The notes beneath the pieces were generated by a model. That model worked only from the letters and a program-made list of their open reading frames with translations. It was not told where the DNA came from and ran no database searches. The position numbers were made by a program, and so were the translations under genes. From Desulfosarcina ovata subsp. ovata (lineage in GTDB: Bacteria; Desulfobacterota; Desulfobacteria; Desulfobacterales; Desulfosarcinaceae), in assembly GCF_009689005.1 (NCBI RefSeq), contig NZ_AP021879.1:434001-498000 (forward strand): a stretch of DNA of 64,000 bases, written 5' to 3'. Positions 36,918 through 46,486 of the stretch are shown one piece after another. The stretch's first letter is position 1. Each line of letters begins with the position of its first letter.

Positions 36918-37850
36918 ATGGACGCTGCCCAGCGTGTCATGCAGGTGATCCGGCGCCGGCCCGGAGCCAGGATTCCCACGGGAGAACTGACCATGGAGCG
37001 CGCCTTCATGGAGTCGCTGCTGGCCTGGAATGGAGATTTTCCGGCGCCGGCGACATTGTCCGAAACCCGGCTGATTATCGAATGCGCCCGCCTGTTGTCC
37101 CACGATGTGATCTGTCTCCAGTCGCAGCCGCCCGGCGGTGGTGATGGTGACCCGGCGGCGCGGGCCGGTGAAATCGCCCGGGTCGCCGATGAGAATTTCT
37201 TTGTCTTCTGGATTGTCAACGGCGCCTTCCAACAGGTTATGTACAGTAGCGATTTTGTCACCTTCATGACGGCCATTGCCGTTTCGCCCGATGCCATTGC
37301 CGGGGAGATGGCCGCCGTTTCCAAACAGGTGATCGCGACCATTGAACTGGGTGCCCGGCATGGGGCCCATGGGATTATCCTTGCCGACGATATTGCCTAC
37401 CAAAAAAGTACCTACATGTCACCGGCCTTTGGCAAGCGTTACCTCCTGCCGCTCTGGAAACAGCAGGTGGCTGCGGCCAAGGCGGTCGGGCTGCCGGTTT
37501 TTTTCCATTCCGACGGCAACCTCAACCATTTCCTGCCGTTCATTGTGGCTGCGGGATTCGATGGCCTGCAGTGTATCGAGTCCTCCGCCGGCATGGACAT
37601 CTTCAAGATCGGTCAAACTTACGGCGACCGGTTATGCCTGATGGGAAACATCGATTCGGTGCTGCTTTGCCCCGCCGTCGAACCCGCTGTTCCAAACGGG
37701 GGGATCCTTGGGCTGGACCGGGCCGTCAACGACCTGACCGCTGCCTTCGGACGCAGCGGAGGGTTGATTCTGGGAACTTCCGGCGGTTTGCACAGCGGAA
37801 TGTCGCCCGATCTGGTGATGCGCATGGCCGCGCTGGTGCCGAAAGTCTGA
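36918..37850 (+). CDS. Uroporphyrinogen decarboxylase-family protein (MtaA/MtbA-like)
   Basis: A 310-residue UroD-fold protein. Recognisable parts are VPTGELTMERAFME-like start (IPTGELTMERAFMESLL), GIILADDIAYQKSTYMSP, VFFHSDGNLNHFL, and CLMGNIDSVLL. These features fit the corrinoid-methyltransferase relatives rather than HemE. The zinc-site Cys of MtaA/MtbA (H-x-C) is replaced by Asp in HSDG, so it may not be a standard methyl transferase. ATG at 36918 after AGGTGATTT is preferred over TTG at 36915. It follows pylB with 18 bases between and is likely co-transcribed. Confidence 0.78.
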   Translation: MDAAQRVMQVIRRRPGARIPTGELTMERAFMESLLAWNGDFPAPATLSETRLIIECARLLSHDVICLQSQPPGGGDGDPAARAGEIARVADENFFVFWIVNGAFQQVMYSSDFVTFMTAIAVSPDAIAGEMAAVSKQVIATIELGARHGAHGIILADDIAYQKSTYMSPAFGKRYLLPLWKQQVAAAKAVGLPVFFHSDGNLNHFLPFIVAAGFDGLQCIESSAGMDIFKIGQTYGDRLCLMGNIDSVLLCPAVEPAVPNGGILGLDRAVNDLTAAFGRSGGLILGTSGGLHSGMSPDLVMRMAALVPKV

Positions 37851-37857
37851 ATAAACC

Positions 37858-37875
37858 CCAATGTTGCAATATTGG
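37858..37875 (+). promoter_or_regulatory. Imperfect palindrome upstream of the efflux operon
   Basis: CCAATGTTGCAATATTGG is an 18-base palindrome with 16 of 18 positions symmetrical. It lies 109 bases upstream of the RND efflux operon in an AT-rich stretch. A TetR-type dimer, such as the product of the gene at 43885, could bind here. Only position and symmetry support this. Confidence 0.35.
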
Positions 37876-37983
37876 ATTAAAAAAAGTGTTTTAAATATAC
37901 GATTGAAATAGGCGTTTGAATTTGATAGTCGCTTGGGAAGCGATATTCCAGCGAGTTCATCAACCCCCGTGGGGAGAAAAACC

Positions 37984-39189
37984 ATGCAGCCGTTCCTTGT
38001 GACCATGCGTACAACCCTTCTGGCCGTGGTAAGCGGCCTGTTGCTGGCGGGATGCCAGGAGCAGAAACAATCCCCAGGGGCCGCCGCCCCGCCTCCTCCG
38101 CCGCAGATCTCTGTGATCGCCGTGCAACCCCAGCGGGTACTTCTGACCACCCAGCTGCCGGGGCGGTCATCGGCCTACCGAGTGGCTGAAATCAGGCCCC
38201 AGGTCAATGGGCTGATCCAGAAGCGGATGTTTGTGGAAGGGGCCAATGTCAAGGCCGGCGATGTGCTCTATCAGATCGACCCGGCCTCGTTTCAAGCCGC
38301 CCTGAATAATGCCGAGGCCGCTCTGGGCCGCTCGGAAGCCAACCTGCCGGCGGCCCGTTCAAGGGCTGAGCGCTACCGCGAGCTGTTGGTCGAAAAAGCG
38401 GTCAGCCAGCAGGATTACGATGACGCCGCCGCTGCCCTCAAAAAGGCCGAGGCCGATGTCCAGTACTGGAAAGCCGCACTGGAGACGGCACGTATCAACC
38501 TGGCCTATACCCGCATCACGGCGCCGATTTCCGGCCGCATCGGCCGTTCCAGCGTCACCGAGGGGGCCATCGTCACGGCTTACCAGCCCGTGGCTCTGGC
38601 CATCATCCAGCAGTTGGATCCCATTTATGTGGATGTGCCGCTTTCCACCACCGACCTGATGCGCATGAAACGGAGCCTGAAAAACGGCCGGCTGCGCGGG
38701 ACCGGCAAGACCATGGAGGCGGTTACCCTGATTCTGGATAACGGCTCCTCGTATGCCCACGAAGGCACGCTTCAGTTTCGCGATGTGACCGTGGACCCGA
38801 CCACCGGCTCGGTAATCCAGCGGGTCGTTTTTCCCAACCCCAACGGGTTGCTGCTGCCCGGCATGTTCGTGCGGGCGGTGATGCGGGAGGGGGTTGCCGA
38901 AAAGGCCATCCTGATTCCCCAGCAATCCATCTCCCGCGACCCCAAAGGCCATCCCGTGGCCCTGGTCGCCGGCGCCGGCGACACGGTGGAACGGCGCATG
39001 CTCACCCTGGATCGGGCCATCGACGATCAATGGCTGGTGTCTGACGGACTGGCGGCGGGTGATCGCCTGATTGTTGAAGGGATCCAGAAGGTCCGTCCGG
39101 GGACGGTGGTGGCGGCGGTGCCCTATGACGATGGCGAGGAAACGAAGGGTACAACGCCCGCGGCCGCGACCGCCGGAACAACCAACTGA
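37984..39189 (+). CDS. RND efflux periplasmic adaptor lipoprotein (AcrA/MexA type)
   Basis: A 401-residue membrane fusion protein. The lipoprotein signal has lipobox LLLAGC. Next come the barrel-lipoyl segment VAEIRPQVNGLIQKRMFVEG and a coiled-coil hairpin at about 100-170 (EAALGRSEANLPAARSRAER). Then NLAYTRITAPISGRIGRS and the downstream VDPTTGSV and VFPNPNGLLLPGMFVR are family hallmarks. It links the inner pump to the outer channel. ATG at 37984 follows GGGGAGAAA. The earlier frame start is rejected. It is the first gene of a three-gene efflux operon. Confidence 0.95.
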   Translation: MQPFLVTMRTTLLAVVSGLLLAGCQEQKQSPGAAAPPPPPQISVIAVQPQRVLLTTQLPGRSSAYRVAEIRPQVNGLIQKRMFVEGANVKAGDVLYQIDPASFQAALNNAEAALGRSEANLPAARSRAERYRELLVEKAVSQQDYDDAAAALKKAEADVQYWKAALETARINLAYTRITAPISGRIGRSSVTEGAIVTAYQPVALAIIQQLDPIYVDVPLSTTDLMRMKRSLKNGRLRGTGKTMEAVTLILDNGSSYAHEGTLQFRDVTVDPTTGSVIQRVVFPNPNGLLLPGMFVRAVMREGVAEKAILIPQQSISRDPKGHPVALVAGAGDTVERRMLTLDRAIDDQWLVSDGLAAGDRLIVEGIQKVRPGTVVAAVPYDDGEETKGTTPAAATAGTTN

Positions 39190-39201
39190 CGGAGGCGCCC
39201 G

Positions 39202-42200
39202 ATGCTATCGAAATTTTTCCTGGCCCGCCCCGTTTTCGCCTGGGTGATTGCCATTGTGATGATGGTTGCCGGCGGGCTGGCGATTTACAACCTGCCCATA
39301 TCCCAATATCCGCCCATTGCGCCGCCCTCCATCGCCATCGAATCCTTCTATGCGGGCGCATCGGCGGAAACGGTGGAGAACAGCGTGACCCAGATCATCG
39401 AGCAGAAGATGACCGGTTTCGACGACATGCTCTACCTGTCGGCCACCAGTGACTCCTCCGGTGCCTCGCGCATCGAACTGACCTTTACGCCGGGTACCGA
39501 TCCGGACCTGGCCTGGGCCAAGGTGCAAAACAAGCTCCAACTGGCCATGGCCAGCCTGCCCGAGGCGGTACAGAGCCAGGGCGTCACGGTGAGCAAATCG
39601 ACACGCAACTATCTTCTCATCGTCGGCTTGGTCTCCGAAGACGGCAGCATGGACGGCAACGATCTGCGCGACTATGCCCAGTCCAACCTGGAAAAAGTAC
39701 TTGCCCGGGTGCCGGGAGTGGGGGAGGTAACTACCTTCGGCTCCCAATACGCCATGCGGATCTGGCTCGATCCGGACCGTCTCACCGACTACCGCCTGAC
39801 CATTCAGGATGTGATCACGGCCCTCCGGGCATACAACGTCGAGATTTCCGCCGGCCAGTTCGGCGGCGCGCCGGCTGTTGAGGGGCAGCGGCTCAACGCC
39901 TCCATCATCGTCCAGAACCTGCTCAAGACACCGGACGAGTTCGCCGCCATCCCCCTGCGGATCAATCCAGACGGATCGGTGATCCGGGTCCGGGACGTGG
40001 GGCGTACCGAACTGGGCACCGAGCAGTACGACGTTCAGGCTCACCACAACGGCCAGCCCGCCGGCGGGTTGGCCATTCGTCAGTCGGCCGGAGCCAATGC
40101 CCTGGCCACGGCCAGGGCGATCCGGGAAAAACTCGACGAAATGAGCCGCTATTTTCCGGAGGGGATGAAGGTGGTCTACCCTTACGACACCACGCCATTC
40201 GTGGCCGTGGCCATCAAGGAGGTGTTCAAGACCCTTTTCGAGGCGATTATCTTGGTTTTTCTGGTGATGTACCTGTTTATGGGCAACATCCGCGCGACGC
40301 TGATTCCAACCATCGCCGTGCCCGTGGTGATCCTGGGAACCTTTGCCGTGCTGGGCCTTTTCGGCTTCTCCATCAACATGCTGACCATGTTCGCCATGGT
40401 TTTGGCTATCGGCCTTCTGGTGGATGACGCCATCGTGGTGGTGGAAAACGTGGAGCGCATCATGAGCGATGAGGGGCTCTCCCCGCTGGACGCCACGGCC
40501 AAGTCCATGGACCAGATCACCAGCGCCCTGATCGGCATCGGCCTGGTGCTTTCGGCGGTTTTCGGTCCCATGGCCTTTTTTCCCGGTTCCACGGGCGTGA
40601 TCTACCGCCAGTTTTCCATCACCATCATCGCCTCCATGCTTCTTTCGGTGCTGGTGGCCCTGATCCTGACTCCGGTGCTGTGTGCCTCCCTGCTCAAACC
40701 GGTGCCGGCCGGACACGAACCGGCCGACCATGCCATCTTTTTCATGCGTCCATTTTTTCGCTGGTTCGACCGGTTTTTTTTCCGCTCACGGACCCTGTAC
40801 CTGAAACTGGTGGAGCACTCCCTGCGGCGGCGGCTGCGTTACGTGTTTGTGTTTCTGCTCATTGTGGTGGCCATGGTGGTCCTGTTCCGGCAGATGCCCA
40901 CGGCGTATCTGCCGGAAGAAGATCAGGGAATCCTTTTTGTCCAGGCCATGCTGCCGGCCAACTCGACCCTGGAGCAGACCAAGGCGGTTTTGGAACGGGT
41001 GAAAACGCACTTCCTTGAGGAACAGTCCGAGGCAGTGGAGTCGTTGATGACCGTGTCGGGTTACAGTTTTTCCGGCCGGGGTCAGAATGTGGGAATGGCC
41101 TTCGTGCGCCTTAGGGACTGGGAACTGCGCAACCGGCCGGACCTGAAGGTTAACGCGGTGGCCGGAAAGGCCATGGGTACTTTCTCGCAGATCAAGAACG
41201 CCATGGTGTTCGCCTTTCCACCGCCGGCGGTGATCGAACTGGGCCAGGCCAACGGCTTCGATTTCCAACTGCTCGATCGCGGTGGCGCCGGGCATGCCGA
41301 GCTGGTGGCGGCCCGCAACCAGCTGCTGGGCATCGCGGGCCAGGACACGCGGTTGACCCGGGTGCGGCCCAATGGCCTCGAGGATGTGCCCCAGTACCGC
41401 ATCGACGTGGACTGGGAAAAGGCCGGCGCCCTGGGCGTACCCATTGCCCTGATCCACCGCACCATCTCGGCGGCCTTCGGCAGTGCCTACGTCAATGACT
41501 TCATCCAGGCCGGCCGGGTCAAGCGGGTTTACATCCAGGCCGATGCCCCTTTCCGCCGTCTGCCCGGCGATCTGGAAAAACTTTACGTGCGCAATATGTC
41601 GGGCGAGATGGTCCCCTTTGCCTCTTTCGCCTCGGGTCACTGGACCTCCGGTTCGCCCAAGCTCGAGCGCTTCAACGGGTTTCCGTCCATCAATATCTGG
41701 GGCGAGGCGGTTCACGGGAAGAGTTCCGGTGAGGCCATGCAGGCCATGGAGGAGGCGGTGGCCAAACTGCCCCGGGCCTTCGGCTATGACTGGACCGGCC
41801 TCTCCTACCAGGAGCGCATGGCCGGCTCCCAGGCACCGCTGCTTTACGCCTTTTCGATTCTGGTGATCTTTCTCTGCCTGGCGGCCCTGTACGAAAGCTG
41901 GCCCATTCCCATCTCGATCCTGATGACCCTGCCCCTGGGCGTCATCGGCGGGGTGATCGCCTCGACGATGATGGACCTGCCCAACGACGTCTACTTTCAG
42001 ATCGGGCTGCTCACCATCCTGGGATTGACCACCAAGAACGCCATCCTGATCGTACAGTTCGCCCGGGCCCGGGTGGACGAGGGCATGAGGCTGATCGACG
42101 CCACCCTGGAGGGGGCCAAGCTGCGCTTGAGGCCCATCGTGATGACGTCGCTGGCCTTTGGTTTCGGCGTGCTGCCCCTGGCCCTGGCCAGTGGTGCCGG

Positions 42201-42372
42201 TGCCGGTGCGCAGCAAGCCATCGGCATTGGTGTGCTGGGCGGCGTGGTCACCTCCACCTTCCTGGTGACCCTGTTCGCCCCGCTGTTCTACGTGATCATA
42301 TACAAGCTGCTCGGCCGGCATCGCAAGCGGGAACGCGTGCAGCCCGCCGCCGTGAGCCCTGCGGAGAAATAA
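39202..42372 (+). CDS. RND multidrug efflux pump, inner membrane (AcrB/MexB type)
   Basis: A 1056-residue HAE1-family pump with the usual twelve membrane helices and two large periplasmic loops. Conserved points are the start FFLARPVFAWVIAIVMMVAG, ISQYPPIAPPSI, the proton-relay Asp pair in LLVDDAIVVVENVERIM, and the second half FQIGLLTILGLTTKNAILIV. Proton influx drives export of drugs, detergents or lipophilic compounds. The gene starts 12 bases after the adaptor gene. Length and motif order are normal, so it appears functional. Confidence 0.97.
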   Translation: MLSKFFLARPVFAWVIAIVMMVAGGLAIYNLPISQYPPIAPPSIAIESFYAGASAETVENSVTQIIEQKMTGFDDMLYLSATSDSSGASRIELTFTPGTDPDLAWAKVQNKLQLAMASLPEAVQSQGVTVSKSTRNYLLIVGLVSEDGSMDGNDLRDYAQSNLEKVLARVPGVGEVTTFGSQYAMRIWLDPDRLTDYRLTIQDVITALRAYNVEISAGQFGGAPAVEGQRLNASIIVQNLLKTPDEFAAIPLRINPDGSVIRVRDVGRTELGTEQYDVQAHHNGQPAGGLAIRQSAGANALATARAIREKLDEMSRYFPEGMKVVYPYDTTPFVAVAIKEVFKTLFEAIILVFLVMYLFMGNIRATLIPTIAVPVVILGTFAVLGLFGFSINMLTMFAMVLAIGLLVDDAIVVVENVERIMSDEGLSPLDATAKSMDQITSALIGIGLVLSAVFGPMAFFPGSTGVIYRQFSITIIASMLLSVLVALILTPVLCASLLKPVPAGHEPADHAIFFMRPFFRWFDRFFFRSRTLYLKLVEHSLRRRLRYVFVFLLIVVAMVVLFRQMPTAYLPEEDQGILFVQAMLPANSTLEQTKAVLERVKTHFLEEQSEAVESLMTVSGYSFSGRGQNVGMAFVRLRDWELRNRPDLKVNAVAGKAMGTFSQIKNAMVFAFPPPAVIELGQANGFDFQLLDRGGAGHAELVAARNQLLGIAGQDTRLTRVRPNGLEDVPQYRIDVDWEKAGALGVPIALIHRTISAAFGSAYVNDFIQAGRVKRVYIQADAPFRRLPGDLEKLYVRNMSGEMVPFASFASGHWTSGSPKLERFNGFPSINIWGEAVHGKSSGEAMQAMEEAVAKLPRAFGYDWTGLSYQERMAGSQAPLLYAFSILVIFLCLAALYESWPIPISILMTLPLGVIGGVIASTMMDLPNDVYFQIGLLTILGLTTKNAILIVQFARARVDEGMRLIDATLEGAKLRLRPIVMTSLAFGFGVLPLALASGAGAGAQQAIGIGVLGGVVTSTFLVTLFAPLFYVIIYKLLGRHRKRERVQPAAVSPAEK

Positions 42373-42376
42373 TCCC

Positions 42377-43786
42377 ATGAATCGAATCCTGTTGATTCTG
42401 CTTTGCAGCCTGACCCTTTTCAGCGGTTGCGCCGTCATACCGCCATACACACCACCCGAAACTCTGGTACCGGATGCCTGGCCGACCGGGCCGGCTTACC
42501 GTGACGGCAGCCTGACGGATGAGCCGGTCGCCGCCGACCTGCCGTGGCCCGAATTCTATACCGATGCGCGGCTAAGGGCCGTCATCGAAACGGCCCTGGC
42601 CAACAATCGCGATCTGCGGCTGGCGGCCCTGAATGTCGCCCGGGCGCAGGCCATTTACGGGATTCAACGTTCGGCCCTCTATCCGGCCCTGGATGCCACG
42701 GCCAACGGCAGTAAAAAGCGGATCCCCGCCGATATTTCCTCTTCGGGGGAGAGTTATACGGCCAAGCAGTACGATGTGAACCTGGGCATTCTTTCCTGGG
42801 AAATCGATTTCTTCGGGCGTATCCGCAGCCTCAAGGAGCAGGCCCTGCAAAGCTACCTGGCTACCGAAGAGGCCCGCCGCAGCGCCCGGATCCTGCTCAT
42901 CGCCTCGGTGGCCCGGGCCTATCTGACTCTGGCCGCCGACCAGGAGAACCTACGGCTGGCGCAAACCACCTTTGAGAACCAGAAGTCGGCCCATGATTTG
43001 ATCAAACGACGCCAGGAGGTGGGGCTGGGATCCGAACTGGACCTCAATCGCGCCCGGACCCAGGTGGATATCGCCCGGGTCGACATTGCCCGCTACACCC
43101 GCCTGGTGGCCCAGGACCGCAATGCGTTAAACTTGCTTGCCGGCACGCTCCAGCCGCTGACCGAAGCGCACCTGCCGGCGGATCTGGCCAGTGTCGCCCC
43201 CCTGGGGGGCATCGGTGCCGGGCTTTCATCCATGGTGCTGCTGAACCGGCCGGATATTCTACAGGCCGAGCGTCTGCTCAAAGCGGCCAACGCCAATATC
43301 GGTGCGGCCCGGGCCGCCCTGTTTCCGCGCATATCGCTGACTACGACCATTGGAACGGCCAGTGCCGACCTGCACAATCTTTTTACCGCCGGGCAGGATA
43401 CCTGGCTGTTTGCTCCGCAGGTCAGCATGCCGATTTTCGATGCGCGGCTGTGGGCCGCCCTGGACGCGACCAAGGCGGAACGGGAAATCGCCATTACCCA
43501 ATACCAGAAGGCCATCCAGACCGCCTTTCGTGAAGTCGCCGATGCCCTTGCCGTGGAGGGCACGGTGGATCAGCAATTGAGCGCCCAAAAGGCGTTGGTG
43601 CGATCGGCCGCCGAAACCTACCGCCTTTCCGATGCGCGGTATACCAAGGGGATCGACAGCTACCTGGGGGTTCTGGACGCCCAGCGTTCCCTGTATACGG
43701 CCCAGCAGGCCCTGGTGGCCATGAACCTGGTCAAGCTAACCAATCAGGTACAGCTTTATGCCGCCCTGGGCGGCGGGGCCCGGTAG
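42377..43786 (+). CDS. Outer-membrane efflux channel lipoprotein (OprM/NodT type)
   Basis: A 469-residue TolC-type channel protein. The lipoprotein signal ends LFSGC. The channel repeats include WPEFYTDARLRAVIETALANNRDLRLAALNV, SWEIDFFGRIRSLKEQAL, EVGLGSELDLNRARTQVDIA, NRPDILQAERLLKAANANIGAARAALFP, and RYTKGIDSYLGVLDAQRSLY. It forms the outer-membrane exit duct for the pump. A GGAGAAA site precedes the ATG, 4 bases after the pump stop. Confidence 0.96.
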   Translation: MNRILLILLCSLTLFSGCAVIPPYTPPETLVPDAWPTGPAYRDGSLTDEPVAADLPWPEFYTDARLRAVIETALANNRDLRLAALNVARAQAIYGIQRSALYPALDATANGSKKRIPADISSSGESYTAKQYDVNLGILSWEIDFFGRIRSLKEQALQSYLATEEARRSARILLIASVARAYLTLAADQENLRLAQTTFENQKSAHDLIKRRQEVGLGSELDLNRARTQVDIARVDIARYTRLVAQDRNALNLLAGTLQPLTEAHLPADLASVAPLGGIGAGLSSMVLLNRPDILQAERLLKAANANIGAARAALFPRISLTTTIGTASADLHNLFTAGQDTWLFAPQVSMPIFDARLWAALDATKAEREIAITQYQKAIQTAFREVADALAVEGTVDQQLSAQKALVRSAAETYRLSDARYTKGIDSYLGVLDAQRSLYTAQQALVAMNLVKLTNQVQLYAALGGGAR

Positions 43787-43884
43787 GCCGTGGCCATGCA
43801 AGCAAACCTTAATATCCAGCCGGATGCCGGGGAGATCGGCAATCGCCGGGTAACGTCAAAGGCCGCTGATCACGGTGTCCGCCC

Positions 43885-44568
43885 ATGACCGATTCTCACG
43901 CATCCAAACCGTCCGATACGAAAACCCGCATCCTCGATGTGGCTGAAGCCCTGTTTGCCAGCAACGGATTCAGGCAGACCTCGATCAGCCGACTGGCCCG
44001 TGCGGCGGGAGTCAACCTGGCAGCGGTCAATTATCATTTCGGGTCCAAAGATGCGTTGATCCGGCAGGTGATCGAACGTCGCCTGCTGCCGGTTCACCGG
44101 CTGCGCGTGCAGCGGCTGGAGGCGGTCCGGGAAACGTGCACGGCGCAGGGACTCCGGCCCGATGTGGCCGAACTGCTGCGCGCCTTCGTCGAGCCGTCGT
44201 TCAGCCTGACCCGCGGGGGTGACGGGGGGCAACGTTTTCTCCTGATCATCGGCCGGGTCATGGCCGAATCCGATGAATCCATCCGCAATATTTTTATCCG
44301 CAGTTTCAAACCGAGTTTTATGCTGTTTTTCTCACTGATGAGAAAAAGCCTTCCCGGTCTTCCCAAAAATGAACTGTTCTGGCGGCTTCATTTTGTGGCC
44401 AGCGCCCTTGGCCACGCCATGCGCGTTCACGGTGCGGCAATGCCGTCCTCGGAACTGTTTCCCCCAAAGAGCGATGTCGATACGGTGGTCCGCATCCTGA
44501 TGGCATTTTTGACCGCCGGCCTCAAGGCGCCATCGCATAGGGAAAGCACAGCATGTCCTCCTGAATGA
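43885..44568 (+). CDS. TetR-family regulator, likely of the efflux operon
   Basis: A 227-residue regulator. The TetR HTH covers residues 12-58: TRILDVAEALFASNGFRQTSISRLARAAGVNLAAVNYHFGSKDAL, the standard layout. The C-terminal domain (FVEPSFSLTRGGDGGQRFLL, FHFVASALGHAMRVHG-like) resembles the CecR/DUF1956 subgroup. It lies 98 bases after the outer-membrane channel gene on the same strand. It is probably a local repressor responding to a pump substrate. Ribosome site is weak. Confidence 0.9.
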   Translation: MTDSHASKPSDTKTRILDVAEALFASNGFRQTSISRLARAAGVNLAAVNYHFGSKDALIRQVIERRLLPVHRLRVQRLEAVRETCTAQGLRPDVAELLRAFVEPSFSLTRGGDGGQRFLLIIGRVMAESDESIRNIFIRSFKPSFMLFFSLMRKSLPGLPKNELFWRLHFVASALGHAMRVHGAAMPSSELFPPKSDVDTVVRILMAFLTAGLKAPSHRESTACPPE

Positions 44569-44833
44569 AAGTATATCCCCCTTTTCCGCCAGTCTTACCC
44601 GGAAGGCGATTTCCGACCGGTGCGGCCGAAGACTGAATTTTGACCGGTTCCGCCATTGATTTGACACCTTGCGGGATCACCACGGCAACGCAATCCGGAC
44701 GACGCGTCGATTTGACGACGGGGAGAACATACCATGTGGGTGGCATGGAACTTGTATATGCTTCATGCCACAAGCATTCTTATTAAAACCTTTGTTGGAT
44801 CGCGCCATGTTGATTGCAAAAGGAAAAGAGGAG

Positions 44834-46228
44834 ATGGGACTGGACGAAAGCCTCAAACTGTTGGATCTGCCCCCGGACGCCACGATTGATGATGCCGAGA
44901 AGGCATTTACCCACATGCAGAATCTGATCGAGCAATATTACCAGGATGCGGACGGTGACGTGTCCCCGTCGCGCCAGGCGGACCTTGAACTGCTCAGCCT
45001 GGCGTACGAGAAAGCGCTGGTCCATATTTCAGAACGGGACTTTGCGGCGGATTCCAAGCCGGCGCCGAAAACGGAATCCGTACAGGTGCCGAGAACGGAT
45101 TCCAGGCCGATGCTTAAAATCGTCAGCGATTTGCCTGAACTGGAAGACTTGGACGAGTCCATGGACTTCAGCGATGAACAAGTTCCGGAACGTGGCTCCG
45201 ACAGCCTGCCGGTGCTTCCGGAATCGGATATCCAGACCGTGGAGGCGGCGCTGGCGATTATTTCAAGGCGCCTGCACGAGGCCGAGGCCGCGCTGCCCGA
45301 GGCCCAGCAGGTGGTCGACCAGGCTACCGCGGCGGTGGATGCGGCCAACCGGCGGCATGAACGAGTAAGGCAGGAGAGCATCAACGCCATCGTTGTGGCC
45401 AAATCGGCAAAAATACGGGCACTTCTGCTGGAGATCGAGTCCAAACGGGCCGTGGAAAAGGCCATGGCCGTGGCGGAGAAGGCCCGCGAACGGGTTACGG
45501 TGGCCAAGCGGATGGCCAAGGCGGCCATGGCCGAGGCGGAGAAGGCCCAGCAGGAGGTGGGCACGCTCAAGGAGTCGGAGGAGGCGGCCGCCGCCGATGC
45601 CGTCAACGCCGAGTCCCAACTGGAGCAGGCCAAGGCGCGTTTGAAAACCCTGACCAACCGGCTGGTGGAAACCCGCCAGCGGATGAGGATCTCCCGTGAC
45701 AGTGGCGGCATGCTGACCCTTGGCCCCGGAGGAAAAATTAACGGTGACTCCCTCGATGCGGTGCTGGCCGACCAATTGATCCGGACCGATGTGGACAGTG
45801 GTGCCAGCGACGACCGGAATAAATTGATCAGCGACCTTTTGGAGATCGAAGCCTCCCTTCAAAACGGCGATGGAGGGGAAAACATGTTGCCTGCCACCAA
45901 CAGCAGTCTTGCACCCGTTCAATCGCATATCCCCGAAAGACGGCGGCAGGCGCGGATTGTCTATCCCCCTCACCAGCGCCCCGGATTGTCCGTTGAGGGC
46001 CGTACCCTGCCGATCTTGGACCTCAGTGTAACCGGTATGCGCCTTGAAACCGGCGATGGGTTCAGCTGCCCGCGGATTTTACGCGGAGAGATCCGGTTCA
46101 CCGGTCGTCAACCGGTAAAAGTGACCGGCAAAGTTGTCCGGGAAGACGATCGTTCGGCCGGCCTGCGGCTGGTAACCCGTATCGGCAACCATATTCTGGA
46201 TAAGGAACGCCTTCGCCTGAGTGCCTGA
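44834..46228 (+). CDS. PilZ-domain protein with J-like N-terminus and long coiled coil
   Basis: About 464 residues. The N-terminus (GLDESLKLLDLPPDATIDDAEKAFTHM) resembles a DnaJ-type helix pair. A linker of low complexity follows, then an Ala/Glu/Lys-rich coiled coil (about 170-330). The C-terminal 110 residues form a PilZ-like domain: ERRRQARIVYPP, ILDLSVTGMRLETG and KVVREDDRSAGLRLV. PilZ domains bind cyclic di-GMP at an RxxxR and D/NxSxxG pair; ERRRQAR and DLSVTG match that. It may sense c-di-GMP and act on surface or motility processes. The ATG at 44834 has an adjacent AAAGAGGAG site. Starts at 44765 or 44807 are possible. Confidence 0.78.
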   Translation: MGLDESLKLLDLPPDATIDDAEKAFTHMQNLIEQYYQDADGDVSPSRQADLELLSLAYEKALVHISERDFAADSKPAPKTESVQVPRTDSRPMLKIVSDLPELEDLDESMDFSDEQVPERGSDSLPVLPESDIQTVEAALAIISRRLHEAEAALPEAQQVVDQATAAVDAANRRHERVRQESINAIVVAKSAKIRALLLEIESKRAVEKAMAVAEKARERVTVAKRMAKAAMAEAEKAQQEVGTLKESEEAAAADAVNAESQLEQAKARLKTLTNRLVETRQRMRISRDSGGMLTLGPGGKINGDSLDAVLADQLIRTDVDSGASDDRNKLISDLLEIEASLQNGDGGENMLPATNSSLAPVQSHIPERRRQARIVYPPHQRPGLSVEGRTLPILDLSVTGMRLETGDGFSCPRILRGEIRFTGRQPVKVTGKVVREDDRSAGLRLVTRIGNHILDKERLRLSA

Positions 46229-46280
46229 CGGCATTTTGTTCATGGTAACCGCATTTGGCAACCTCTATGGAAAGCCGTTG

Positions 46281-46362
46281 TCGCAGGCATGGCCAGCTCT
46301 TACAACGCAACCCATTAAACAGCCATATCGTAAGAACGTGTAGGAGCGGTCCTTGACCGCGA
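46281..46362. repeat. REPIN-like inverted pair of REP units
   Basis: A REP unit in reverse (46281-46304, tcgcaggcatggccagctct...) and one forward (46339-46362, tgtaggagcggtccttgacc...) face each other around 34 bases. This is the paired arrangement known as a REPIN. It lies between the PilZ gene and the NifU-like gene. Confidence 0.55.
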
Positions 46363-46486
46363 AAAATAGGAAGCAGTTCAAATGCGGTTCCCCCGGGATT
46401 TTGTTCGCCGCATCTTGACACCGGTTGCAGAAAGGTTTATTCGTTCTCCTTTCATTGGAAACCAAAGGATTACGAAGGAACGGGAT

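Noticed and set aside
39205..42450. Long minus-strand frames of 508 and 554 residues
   Set aside because: They are shadows of the RND pump gene, with His/Gly-rich unnatural composition.
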